Below are positions 25,201 to 33,703 of a stretch of DNA of 64,000 bases, piece after piece; position 1 is the first letter of the stretch, and each line of letters opens with the position of its first letter. Both the position numbers and the translations under genes were made by a program. The notes below the pieces were generated by a model that ran no database searches, had not been told where the DNA came from, and saw nothing but the letters and a program-made list of their open reading frames with translations. The stretch lies in the NCBI GenBank assembly GCA_013289665.1, contig JABCZN010000005.1, positions 1 through 64,000 of the forward strand. Reading direction: 5' to 3'. This DNA is from Acidobacteriota bacterium. Its GTDB lineage: Bacteria; Acidobacteriota; Terriglobia; Acidiferrales; UBA7541.

Positions 25201-25765
25201 ATATTCCTGAAACCCAATCCTCGTTCGCCATCAGGATCTGCTGGACGAAGGAATCATCCGGCTTAGGCGGGCGCCTGTCTTTCCGGATTCCGAGCGCTGG
25301 CCTGAATTGTACTTCGAATGCTTAACCTAAAGTCTATCAGGAGGTTAACTATTTTCTCCACACGCATCACTCCCTCTGTCAGATGCCCGGCGCTTGTTCC
25401 AGGATGCTGCCCGCCGCGCTCGAACCGACGCCCCGCCCCCCCGTGGTAGAATGCCGCCATCATGGATGCTTCCAGAATCGCGCGGACGGAACAGAAACAG
25501 GAGCCCGCCCGACCGCCCCTGCTCGACCGCATCTGCATCCAGTCGAACAGGATGTTTCGCGTGACCCCTGACAGATTCGATGCCCGGCAGTGCCAGGATT
25601 GTCACAAGGGTTAGTCCCGGGCTTCGTTCTTTCGGAAGGGATTTAGAGACGGCTTCTCACTCCGCGCGCGGACTCGTTTCCGGTCGTATCTTCGCGATTA
25701 GGCCTGCGCATCCGAGGGCGGCGGCCAGTGTGTCCGGTTCCCCAATCCAGGTTGAGGTTCTGCCC
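25201..25765. promoter_or_regulatory. Divergent spacer between the efflux operon and the NatAB genes
   Basis: It must hold the promoters of both operons. On the + strand TAGAAT at 25448-25453 is a good -10-like sequence. A 50-codon frame follows at 25462-25614 (begins MDASRIARTEQK, ends RQCQDCHKG), with a haem-c-like CxxCH but no signal peptide and no ribosome-binding site; I leave it unannotated as a gene. Nothing else coding is convincing. Confidence 0.4.
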
Positions 25766-26521
25766 ATGATCGAAACGCGTGGACTGACCAAACTTTTCCG
25801 GGACAAAAAGCGCGGTGAAATCCGCGCCGTCGATGGCGTGAGCTTCACCTCGAAACCCGGGCAGATTTACGGGTTGCTGGGCGCCAACGGCGCGGGCAAG
25901 ACCACCACGCTGCGCATGCTGGCCACGATCCTCGAGCCCAGCGAGGGGATGGCCATCGTGTGCGGCCACGACGTGGTCGAGGCGCCAGAAAAAGTCCGCG
26001 CCAACGTGGGTTTTCTTTCCGCGGCCACCGCGCTTTACCCGCGACTCACCGCGCAGGAGATGGTCGAATATTTCGGCCGGCTGAACGGCATCGGGGAAGC
26101 CGAACTGCGGAAACGCGTGGATGAAATTTTCGCCCGCCTGGACATGAACTCGTTTCGCGACCGACGGTGCGACAAGCTTTCGACCGGCATGAAGCAGAAA
26201 ACCTCCATCGCCCGCACACTGATTCACGATCCACAGGTGATGATTTTCGATGAACCGACGGTCGGGCTGGACATCATGACCGCGCGCACCATTCTCGAGT
26301 TCATCCGCGAGTGCCGCCAGCGCGGAAAAACGGTGATTTTTTCGACGCACGTCATGAGCGAAGTGGAAAAGCTCTGCGACGTTATCGGCATTATCCAGTC
26401 GGGCAAACTCCTGGCCGAGGGCTCGCTCGCCGCGCTGAGGGCCGAGTACAAGGAACAGGACCTGGAAGAGATTTTCGTGAAGGTCGTTCGGCCCCACTAC
26501 CAGCCCGAGGAGGCGGCCTGA
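25766..26521 (+). CDS. ABC transporter ATPase, NatA-like
   Basis: 251 aa. Walker A GANGAGKTT (about 40-48), the ABC signature in CDKLSTGMKQKTSIARTLIHDPQ (LSTGM in place of LSGGQ), Walker B VMIFDEPTVGLDI, and the switch histidine in TVIFSTHVMSE. The ATG at 25766 is chosen because the domain starts immediately (MIETRGLTKLF); upstream in-frame sequence has no homology-like content. The LSTGMKQK signature is typical of NatA/ABC-2 exporters such as sodium exporters. It is coupled to the permease gene 1 nt downstream. Confidence 0.88.
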   Translation: MIETRGLTKLFRDKKRGEIRAVDGVSFTSKPGQIYGLLGANGAGKTTTLRMLATILEPSEGMAIVCGHDVVEAPEKVRANVGFLSAATALYPRLTAQEMVEYFGRLNGIGEAELRKRVDEIFARLDMNSFRDRRCDKLSTGMKQKTSIARTLIHDPQVMIFDEPTVGLDIMTARTILEFIRECRQRGKTVIFSTHVMSEVEKLCDVIGIIQSGKLLAEGSLAALRAEYKEQDLEEIFVKVVRPHYQPEEAA

Positions 26522-26522
26522 C

Positions 26523-27737
26523 ATGCCCCTGCGGAATATCCGGATCGTCTACCGCAAGGAACTCACCGAGGCGCTCCGCGACCGCCGCACCCTCATCTCC
26601 ACGCTGCTTGTGCCCCTGCTGCTTTTCCCGCTGCTCTCGGTGGGATTTGGCGCCCTGGCCGTAACGCTCGTCAAGAAGGCCGAAGAGGAAACGCCGAAGG
26701 TGATGCTGCTTGGCGGCGCCGACTCGCCCGCGGTGCTCGAAGCTCTGGGTACCAGCAAGAAGATCGAAGTGGTGCCCGCGACTCCGGACTGGAAGGAAAA
26801 GATCATCAACAAGGAGATCCGCGCCGCCATTGCCATTCCCGGCGGATTTGAGGCCAGCCTCGCCGAACAGAATCCGCAGACCATCGAGATTTATAAATAC
26901 GAAGGAGAGTTGAAGTCGTCCATTTCCGCTGACACCGTCGAAAACACTCTCAAGTCCTACCGCGACAAGGTCATCGAATCCCGGCTGGATGCCAATCATG
27001 TGCCTTCTTCCATCCTCACTCCCTTTCACATCAAGCAGGACAATGTCGCTCCGCCCGAAAAAGTAGGCGGCGCGGCGTTCGGCGGCATCATCGGCTACAT
27101 GGTCATCCTGCTGTGCTTGACCGGCGGCATGTATCCGGCGATGGACCTGACCGCCGGCGAAAAGGAACGCGGCACCATGGAGACGATTCTCTCGAGCCCG
27201 ATCTCCCGCCTGGACCTGGTCCTCGGAAAGTTTTTCCTGGTGCTCACCGCTTCCCTGGTTACCGCGGCGCTTTCGGTGCTCTCCATGGGCGTTTCCTTCT
27301 GGGGGATGCGGCAGCTGAAAGCGTTCGACGTTTCGAAGAATCCCGACGCGGCGGGCATGCAAGTGCACATCGGATACGCTGCCGTCTTTTCCGTCTTCCT
27401 GATGGCCGTGCCGCTGGCGGTGCTATTCTCCGCCGGGCTGATCACCATTTCGCTTTTTGCCAAAAGCTACAAGGAAGCGCAGAGCTACGTCTCGCCCCTG
27501 ATGATCCTGGTGATCGTTCCGGCGGTCGCCGCGATGCTTCCCGGCGTCGAGCTGACCGGCAAGCTGGCACTCGTTCCCATCCTCAATGTCAGCCTGCTCT
27601 GCAAGGAACTGGTCACCGGAACCTATCACTGGAATTTCATCGCGCTGATTTTTCTTTCCACCTCTGTCTACGCCGCCGCCGCTCTTTTCCTGGCCGTAAA
27701 AATGTTCCAGCGCGAAGACGTCCTCTTCCGCAGTTGA
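26523..27737 (+). CDS. ABC-2 type permease, NatB-like
   Basis: 404 aa. One N-terminal membrane helix (about 22-46) after YRKELTEALRDRRTLISTLLVPLLLFP, then a large external domain (about 50-185). Five to six C-terminal helices follow, with the family motif GEKERGTMETILSSPISRLDLVLGKF (about 213-238). NatB is the permease of an exporter first described for sodium and shared by many ABC-2 systems. It pairs with the ATPase immediately upstream. The actual substrate is not evident from the sequence. A hydrolase gene follows 62 nt later in the same direction and may be cotranscribed. Confidence 0.88.
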   Translation: MPLRNIRIVYRKELTEALRDRRTLISTLLVPLLLFPLLSVGFGALAVTLVKKAEEETPKVMLLGGADSPAVLEALGTSKKIEVVPATPDWKEKIINKEIRAAIAIPGGFEASLAEQNPQTIEIYKYEGELKSSISADTVENTLKSYRDKVIESRLDANHVPSSILTPFHIKQDNVAPPEKVGGAAFGGIIGYMVILLCLTGGMYPAMDLTAGEKERGTMETILSSPISRLDLVLGKFFLVLTASLVTAALSVLSMGVSFWGMRQLKAFDVSKNPDAAGMQVHIGYAAVFSVFLMAVPLAVLFSAGLITISLFAKSYKEAQSYVSPLMILVIVPAVAAMLPGVELTGKLALVPILNVSLLCKELVTGTYHWNFIALIFLSTSVYAAAALFLAVKMFQREDVLFRS

Positions 27738-27799
27738 TCCGCATCTCCTTCCGTGTTGCCCGGAGTGAGCAAGGGCCAACATTTCCTGAACACCGGCCC

Positions 27800-28763
27800 A
27801 TGAAATCTCGTATCTTGTTCCGAGGCCCTATGCAGCGACGCGTGTTCCGCATTCTCCTGATCCTTCTCGTCGTTCCGGTGATTATGTCAACAGTCATGGG
27901 CTGGCTGGTCGCGCCATCTTTCCTTCATCCCGTGCGCCGCCCGCTGAGTGCGGATCTTGTCCGCGAGGCCGACGCTTCGTTTGCCCACAACCGCGCGCGC
28001 CGCGAGGATTTTCTCCTGACCGCGCCTGACGGCGCCAGACTGCGCGGCTGGAAAGTGCGCCCGCAGGAGCCCAATGGCTCCTGGGTTCTGCTTTTTCACG
28101 GCGTGGCCGACAATCGCATCGGCGTCGTCGGCCAATCCGAGATCCTGCTGCGCGCCGGATACAGCGTGGTGATGATGGATCAGCGGGCCCACGGCGAAAG
28201 CGGCGGCGCGATCGCCACCTACGGCTGGCTGGAGCGCAACGATACCTCCGCTGTCGTGGACGCGCTGGCCGCCTCCGAGCATCCCGCGCATATTTTTGCC
28301 CTGGGAGAATCGATGGGCGCGGGCATCGCCTTACAGTCGGCGGGCGCAGATTCGCGCATCGAGGCGGTGGTCGCCGAAGCGCCGTTCGCGAGCCTGCGCG
28401 AGGCTTCCTACGATTACGCGGGCCTCGAGAAATATCCGCTTCTCGGAAAGACGCTCTTCGCGCCGGGCGCCTGGATGATGCTCTACCGCGGCGGCAAGCT
28501 TGCCGGATTTCCCGCGGCCAGTGTTTCTCCGGAACACGCTCCTGGCCGCCCGGAATTTTCCCGTGCTGCTGATCTGCGATGAAGCCGATACCACCCTGCC
28601 CTGCCGCCACGCAAAAAGAATCTATGCCGCCGCGCGCGGGCCGAAATCCCTGTGGGTGGTTCCCGGCGCGTTTCACACCGCCGCGCTGGGATTTGCGCCC
28701 GCCGAGTTCCGCGAGCGGGTGCTGGACTTTTTCGGCCAGCTCGTTCCCGGGCCCCTCCCCTGA
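27800..28763 (+). pseudogene. Alpha/beta hydrolase, disrupted by a frameshift
   Basis: The first frame (ATG 27800) has an N-terminal membrane segment (about 12-32), then the hydrolase fold: LLFHGVADNR (oxyanion HG), MMDQRAHGESGG, nucleophile elbow ALGESMGAGIAL and VVAEAPFAS. It runs into unrelated sequence after AASVSPE and stops at 28582. The frame one step over, from about 28535, continues with LLAARNFPVLLICDEADTTLPCRHAKRIY, carrying the acidic residue, and WVVPGAFHTAALG, carrying the catalytic His. Both halves are well preserved, so a single missing base near 28530-28545 explains the break. There is no homopolymer at the site. It may be a young pseudogene or a sequence error. The expected intact protein is about 320 aa, membrane-anchored. 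Confidence 0.75.
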
Positions 28764-28946
28764 CCTCTGACCGGGCAGTGCGGATGGCGGGAGGCTTTTT
28801 CCTGGTCTTCCCCCAGCCAATCTACTGGCCGCGCCCAAGCAGTTTCGATCGATCCTATTCTAGGGCAGAGGCTTAGGGCAGTCGGAGAGATTAGAAGTCG
28901 AGAATCTCCAAGTCATTTTCCCCAATTTTGTACGCGAGCTTCTGGC

Positions 28947-30401
28947 TCAGGCATCCGCGCGCTCAATCTGGTATTGCTTCAATTTCCGGTACAGTGTTGT
29001 TTTCCCGATGCCGAGCACCCGCGCGGCCGACTGCTTGTCCCCCCCGGTTTGCCGCAGTGTGCTGAGGATGGCGCGGCGCTCCAGCTCATCGAGAGGAAGC
29101 AACTCTTCCTTTTCGGGTGCGCGTTCGGCACTCGGATATTGCAGGGTTGTCGGAAGGTTGGCCACGGTTACATACGGCCCGCTACCCAGAGCAACGGCCC
29201 GCTCGATGGTGTTCTCGAGCTCCCGGACGTTGCCCGGCCAATCGTAAGCCATCAGCCGGCGCATTGCGTCTTCGGTGAGTTCACGCGTCGTCTCGTCCTG
29301 GCGTGAAAATTTTTCCAGGAACGAAGTCACCAGCAGGGGGATGTCGCTCTTGCGCTCCCGCAGGGACGGCAGCTTGATCTCGACCACGTTCAGCCGGGAG
29401 AACAAGTCCTGCCGGAAACTGGCGTTCTTGATTCCCAATTCGAGGTCCCGGTTGGTGGCGGCCACGACGCGGATGTTGATCGCCCGCCGCTCTGTTGAGC
29501 CCACCGGCTGGATCTCTCCCTCTTCGAGCGCGCGCAGCAGCTTGGCTTGCATCTCCAGCGACATATCGCCAATATCATCGAGCAGCAGCGTGCCGCCGTT
29601 GGCCGATTCCATCAGTCCCTGCTTGGCCTCTAAGGCTCCGGTAAACGCTCCGCGCGTGTAACCGAAAAGTTCCGACTCGAAGAGCGCAGGCGCCAGCGCC
29701 GAGCATTCGACCGGCACGAACGGCTTGTCCTTGCGGGAGCCCAAATAATGGATGCTGCGCGCCGCCAGTTCTTTTCCCGTTCCGCTTTCCCCCTGAATCA
29801 GCACCGGATGGTCGCGAAGGCTCACTTTTTCAATCAACCGGTAGACCCGCTCCATACGCGCGGACATGCCAATCAAGCCGCCAAATCCGGGCAGCGCGCG
29901 CACCTGCTCCCGCAGCATGCGGTTTTCGCGCTTCAATTCCACCGCGTGCACCGCCTGCAGGAGCCGCGCGCGCAGTTCCTCCGCGCGAAACGGCTTGGTC
30001 ACATAGTCGACTGCTCCCATGCGCGTCGCTTCGACGGCCGAATCGAAGGCTCCATATTGCGTCAGCATCACCACGGCTATGTCCGGAAAAAGCCGCGCGA
30101 CGCGTTTCAGCAATTCCAACCCGCTCGTGCCCGGCAAGCGCAGATCGGTGAGCAGGATATCCACCGGCCTTATCCCCAGGATCGCCAGCGCCTCTTCCGC
30201 CGTGCCCGCGTCGAACACTTTCATTCCGGAGTCTTCAGAAATGGAACGGCAGACGCCGCGCACGTGCTCATCGTCGTCCACAACCAGAAGGTGAACCGGA
30301 GGCAAGCCTTGTCGAGCGCGTTCCTCTTTTGCAATCGCGAAAACTCCGGTGGACCTTCTCGAGTCCACATCCGGCGCTCGCCCTGTGCGCGTATCCGCCA
30401 T
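28947..30401 (-). CDS. Sigma-54-dependent response regulator, NtrC family
   Basis: 484 aa with the classic three domains. The receiver (about 37-150) has acidic VVDDDEHV, phospho-acceptor D86 in LLTDLRLPG and lysine in YVTKPFR. The AAA+ domain has Walker A GESGTGKE (204-211), the sigma-54 contact loop GAFTGA (251-256), Walker-B-like LLLDDIGD (about 272-279) and NRDLELG...FRQDLFSRLNV. A C-terminal Fis-type helix-turn-helix ends it (about 445-480; GGDKQSAARVLGIGKTTLYRKLKQY). It activates transcription from sigma-54 promoters when phosphorylated. No histidine kinase is adjacent, so it is orphan here. The Walker B has Asp where most relatives have Glu (DEIG). Confidence 0.92.
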   Translation of the reverse strand: MADTRTGRAPDVDSRRSTGVFAIAKEERARQGLPPVHLLVVDDDEHVRGVCRSISEDSGMKVFDAGTAEEALAILGIRPVDILLTDLRLPGTSGLELLKRVARLFPDIAVVMLTQYGAFDSAVEATRMGAVDYVTKPFRAEELRARLLQAVHAVELKRENRMLREQVRALPGFGGLIGMSARMERVYRLIEKVSLRDHPVLIQGESGTGKELAARSIHYLGSRKDKPFVPVECSALAPALFESELFGYTRGAFTGALEAKQGLMESANGGTLLLDDIGDMSLEMQAKLLRALEEGEIQPVGSTERRAINIRVVAATNRDLELGIKNASFRQDLFSRLNVVEIKLPSLRERKSDIPLLVTSFLEKFSRQDETTRELTEDAMRRLMAYDWPGNVRELENTIERAVALGSGPYVTVANLPTTLQYPSAERAPEKEELLPLDELERRAILSTLRQTGGDKQSAARVLGIGKTTLYRKLKQYQIERADA

Positions 30402-30678
30402 CGTGCCTCATCTCTGGGAATTGTGTTTTCTTCTCGTTGGGCGGAAGTGCGGGACGGAAAAGAGCTGGACCAATTCCCGTTACGGGAAACCACCATTCCC
30501 TTTTATTTCAGAATGGCTCTATTGTCAAGTATGTAATTATCGAAAACAGACCTTTGAAGGCTGTGTACGACTCTCGGAACGCTTCGCGGCTCGAATGTTT
30601 GAGATTCCAGGTGATCTGAATTCCCTGGCAGACGATTCTCAAACCCCTCCCGGAGTTTTCTGCGCCACTGGAAATGGA

Positions 30679-30713
30679 ACCGGGCTCCCCCGAAGTATTC
30701 CAGAGAGCCCGGT
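30679..30713 (-). terminator. Hairpin downstream of the OmpA-type gene
   Basis: ACCGGGCTC (30679-30687) is complementary to GAGCCCGGT (30705-30713), with a 17-nt loop, 62 nt after the OmpA-type stop on the minus strand. Only a weakly T-rich stretch follows. The remaining sequence between 30402 and 30774 shows no gene. Confidence 0.5.
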
Positions 30714-30774
30714 CGCCGATTTCCTGATTCACCAGGGTCAGAGACGGCCATCCGTCCGCGCCAGGGAACCCGGT

Positions 30775-32460
30775 TTAGTAGTTTGCGCCTTCCGGCACGA
30801 AGATGAAGTCAACGCGGCGGTTTTCCTTCTCCGTACCCTTTTCGGTCGAAGCAGTCCCAACGCGGGTGGAGACGCGCGAAAGATCGATCTCCTTCTCGGC
30901 CAGATACTTCCTGGCGCCGTCGGCGCGGGTTTGCGCCAGCTTCTTGGCGTTGGGTTCCTTGGGATCGGCGTAGCCGACAATCACCAGCTTGGCATTCGGT
31001 TCGCTCTTCAGGCGCAGGGCCACGTCGTCACCCACGCGTTTGCAGGCGTTGTCGAAGCGGCCCGCACCGAGCTTGGTATAGCCGCAATCGCCGACCTTGG
31101 AGGCCTGCGGCGGCGGCGCGGGCTGTTGGACGTCAACCGCCGTGGGCGCGCTGGTGCGGCCACCGCGGCCGTCATCGGCCGTGCAGGTGACCGAGTAACT
31201 GCCAGCCGCGAGGCCAGTCGAATCAAACTGCGCGACCGGGCCCGTGCCGGAGATCTGGCCGCCCGTGGTCGCATAGCTGAAGGTCAATGGATCGCCGTCC
31301 GGATCGCTGGCGGTTGAAACAATGTTCACGCGCTCGCCCGCGATAATCGGGTTGCGTTCCGGCGCGCAGGAAATAACCGGCGGCCGGTTGGGCCGCTTGG
31401 CCACCGCGATATCCGTGGCGCAGCTTGCGGTTCCGCCGTGGCCGTCGTCCACCTTGGCAGTGACCGTGTAACCACCGATTGCCAAGCCTGAGGGGTTCCA
31501 GCGGACATCCGGCCCCGTGCCGTCCACGGTACCGCCCGTGGCGGTGTAGCTGTAGGTGAGAGGATCGTTGTCGGCATCCGTGGCGTTCACATGAATTGCC
31601 ACGGGATCGGTTGAACCTTCAAAGACCGAAGGCTGCGCCGCCGAGCAGGCCGCCACCGGCGGATGATTCGGCTTCGCGGGAGCTGGAGGATAGTCCCACC
31701 GGATAACGACCCCAGTGCCCACGCGGAAATTGTTCTGCCGGCCGCTGGCGCCGAGCAGACTCCCGGAAAAATTGGTCATCAGGTAGTCGGCCTGGAAAAA
31801 TCGCCAAGCGAGATACCGGGTAAGCACCACGTCCACGCCGCCGCCCACGGCGAGCGCAAAGTCGCCCTGCGACCTGTCGCCGGTCAGCTGGGTGCTGCCG
31901 TGCGCTGCGCCAAAAAGAACTTCGCCGAAGGGTACGAAATGATCAAAGCGCCGCAAGTTCAGCCGTGGACCGAACAGATAGGTCTGCATGTTTCCGCTGA
32001 TGGTCGCCAGTGATTCCGTATTGGTGGTGGTATCAAGCAGGAAGACTTGCCGGTCGAAGCGGTAGCCGCCGACTTCGCCGACGATCCCCAGCCAGCGGTT
32101 AACGTTGTAGGCGAAAGAACCGGTCGCGCCCAGTTGGTTGAAATTCCGGAACGAGCCGGGGTTGAAGTTGATATAGCTGAACATGCCTGCCACTTCAAAT
32201 CGCGGCGTCAACTGGCCCCAGGCGTTCCGGTTCCAGGGGTTGTTGGACCAATCCGAGAATACATCCGCAGGCTGGCCCGCCGGTGCGGGCATCGCGAACA
32301 GACTCGGAGCAGCGGGAGCGATGCTGAAATCAGGGGCCGGGACCGCGTTTCCAGACTCCGCAGTTTTGTTGCCGGTTGCTGCCGCGGAGTCTTTTTGCTG
32401 CCCGCAGAGAGGCAGGGCGAGTAGAGCGCCCATTGCCACGATTACGCACCATTTGCGCAT
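30775..32460 (-). CDS. OmpA-family protein with beta-barrel and two PKD-like repeats
   Basis: 561 aa envelope protein. The ATG at 32460 is chosen because GGGAGGA lies 6 nt upstream and a signal peptide follows directly (MRKWCVIVAMGALLALPLCGQ). Next comes an outer-membrane barrel-like domain (about 60-260, with PRFEVAGMFSYINFN and FRVGTGVVIRWDY). Two Ig/PKD-type repeats follow (NHPPVAACSA... and NRPPVISCAP..., each with DxDxDPLTxSY and a closing DDGxGG). The C-terminal OmpA domain (about 440-555) carries LVIVGYADPKEPNAKKLAQTRADGARKYL and ENRRVDFIFV, the peptidoglycan-binding signature. It presumably links outer membrane and cell wall. Confidence 0.87.
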   Translation of the reverse strand: MRKWCVIVAMGALLALPLCGQQKDSAAATGNKTAESGNAVPAPDFSIAPAAPSLFAMPAPAGQPADVFSDWSNNPWNRNAWGQLTPRFEVAGMFSYINFNPGSFRNFNQLGATGSFAYNVNRWLGIVGEVGGYRFDRQVFLLDTTTNTESLATISGNMQTYLFGPRLNLRRFDHFVPFGEVLFGAAHGSTQLTGDRSQGDFALAVGGGVDVVLTRYLAWRFFQADYLMTNFSGSLLGASGRQNNFRVGTGVVIRWDYPPAPAKPNHPPVAACSAAQPSVFEGSTDPVAIHVNATDADNDPLTYSYTATGGTVDGTGPDVRWNPSGLAIGGYTVTAKVDDGHGGTASCATDIAVAKRPNRPPVISCAPERNPIIAGERVNIVSTASDPDGDPLTFSYATTGGQISGTGPVAQFDSTGLAAGSYSVTCTADDGRGGRTSAPTAVDVQQPAPPPQASKVGDCGYTKLGAGRFDNACKRVGDDVALRLKSEPNAKLVIVGYADPKEPNAKKLAQTRADGARKYLAEKEIDLSRVSTRVGTASTEKGTEKENRRVDFIFVPEGANY

Positions 32461-32776
32461 TGTTTCCTCCCTAATCGAAACTGACAATCCTCATAAATTC
32501 CTTGCCTCGTTCGTCCATCAATAGTCAGCTAAACCGCAGGATGGCGACGCGGAACAATACGCAGCAAACCACTTGCTTGTCCAAAATGGGGGCGGTTTCA
32601 CACCAGTTTTGCTATCTATGGAAGCAGTGGCGAAATGAAACTCGTTGCTGCGGGAGAAAGCATATTCCACAAGTTCATCATTCTGCAAGCATTTCCTGAA
32701 ATGGACCTGGGTGGGCTGGCAATCCTGGCTACAGTAGCGAACCGGCCCGACCCGTTTCGGATACACTTTACTCCCT

Positions 32777-33703
32777 ATGATTGCCTCCGCCCTGTTGGAC
32801 CTGAACTGGATCGGGCAAGCCCGGTCGATTGCCACCGCGCTCGTCCGCTCCGATAATTTTAATGCGCTGATCGACCCCGGCCCGGGTTCCACCCTGGCCA
32901 CACTTCGCGAACAACTCGAACTGCATCGTCTTCGCGTGGGGGATCTGAACGCCATTCTGCTGACCCACATTCATCTGGACCACGCCGGCGCAACCGGCGC
33001 CCTGCTTTCTGAAAATCCAGCTCTCCTTGTGTATGTTCACGCGCGCGGCGCTCGACACATGATGGATCCCGCAAAATTGCTGGATAGCGCCGGGCGCCTC
33101 TACGGGCCAGAGATGAAGAAGCTGTTTGGGGATTTCCTGCCGGTGCCGGAAAGCAATCTGAGGATTCTGGAGGGCGGCGAGCTTCTGGTTCTCGGGTCGC
33201 GGGAACTTCGCGTGCTTTACACTCCGGGGCATGCTTCGCATCACGTCACGTATTTCGATCCCACCGAGCGTACGGCTTACGTGGGAGACACCGCGGGGAT
33301 TTCGATTGAAGGCCATCCGTTCATTCTTCCGGCCACGCCGCCGCCGGATATTTCTCTGGAATTATGGCTTAACTCGCTCGAAGCGATCGCGCAGCTTCGT
33401 CCGCGCCGACTGTTTCTGACGCACTTTGGTTTTTCCGACCAGCCGGAGCGCCATCTGAAGGCTTACCGGGAGCGGCTGCTCGCCTGGGGGAGGCTGTCGG
33501 GGGAGATCCTTTCCCGCGGGGTGGACCAGAGCGAGGCCATGCGCGCGTTCGCCCGCGCGGTTGCAGCGGAGGCGGCGGAGTTTCTTTCGCCGGCCGAGCT
33601 TTCTCATTACGTGTTCAACGGGGCGCTGCAGCTTTCCTGGCTGGGCCTCGAGCGTTATCACCAGAAGCGCACGGAAGCGAAATCCAGGGAATCGGCGGGT
33701 TAA
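32777..33703 (+). CDS. MBL-fold metallo-hydrolase
   Basis: 308 aa. The metal-binding motif THIHLDHAG (about 62-70) is complete, with further ligands in TPGHASHH, GDTAG (bridging Asp) and a late LTHFG. This is the metallo-beta-lactamase fold of the glyoxalase-II-like group, so it probably hydrolyses a thioester, phosphoester or lactone in the cytosol; substrate unknown. No signal peptide. Its stop codon shares the palindrome TTAA (33700-33703) with the converging aspartate kinase gene. Confidence 0.85.
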   Translation: MIASALLDLNWIGQARSIATALVRSDNFNALIDPGPGSTLATLREQLELHRLRVGDLNAILLTHIHLDHAGATGALLSENPALLVYVHARGARHMMDPAKLLDSAGRLYGPEMKKLFGDFLPVPESNLRILEGGELLVLGSRELRVLYTPGHASHHVTYFDPTERTAYVGDTAGISIEGHPFILPATPPPDISLELWLNSLEAIAQLRPRRLFLTHFGFSDQPERHLKAYRERLLAWGRLSGEILSRGVDQSEAMRAFARAVAAEAAEFLSPAELSHYVFNGALQLSWLGLERYHQKRTEAKSRESAG

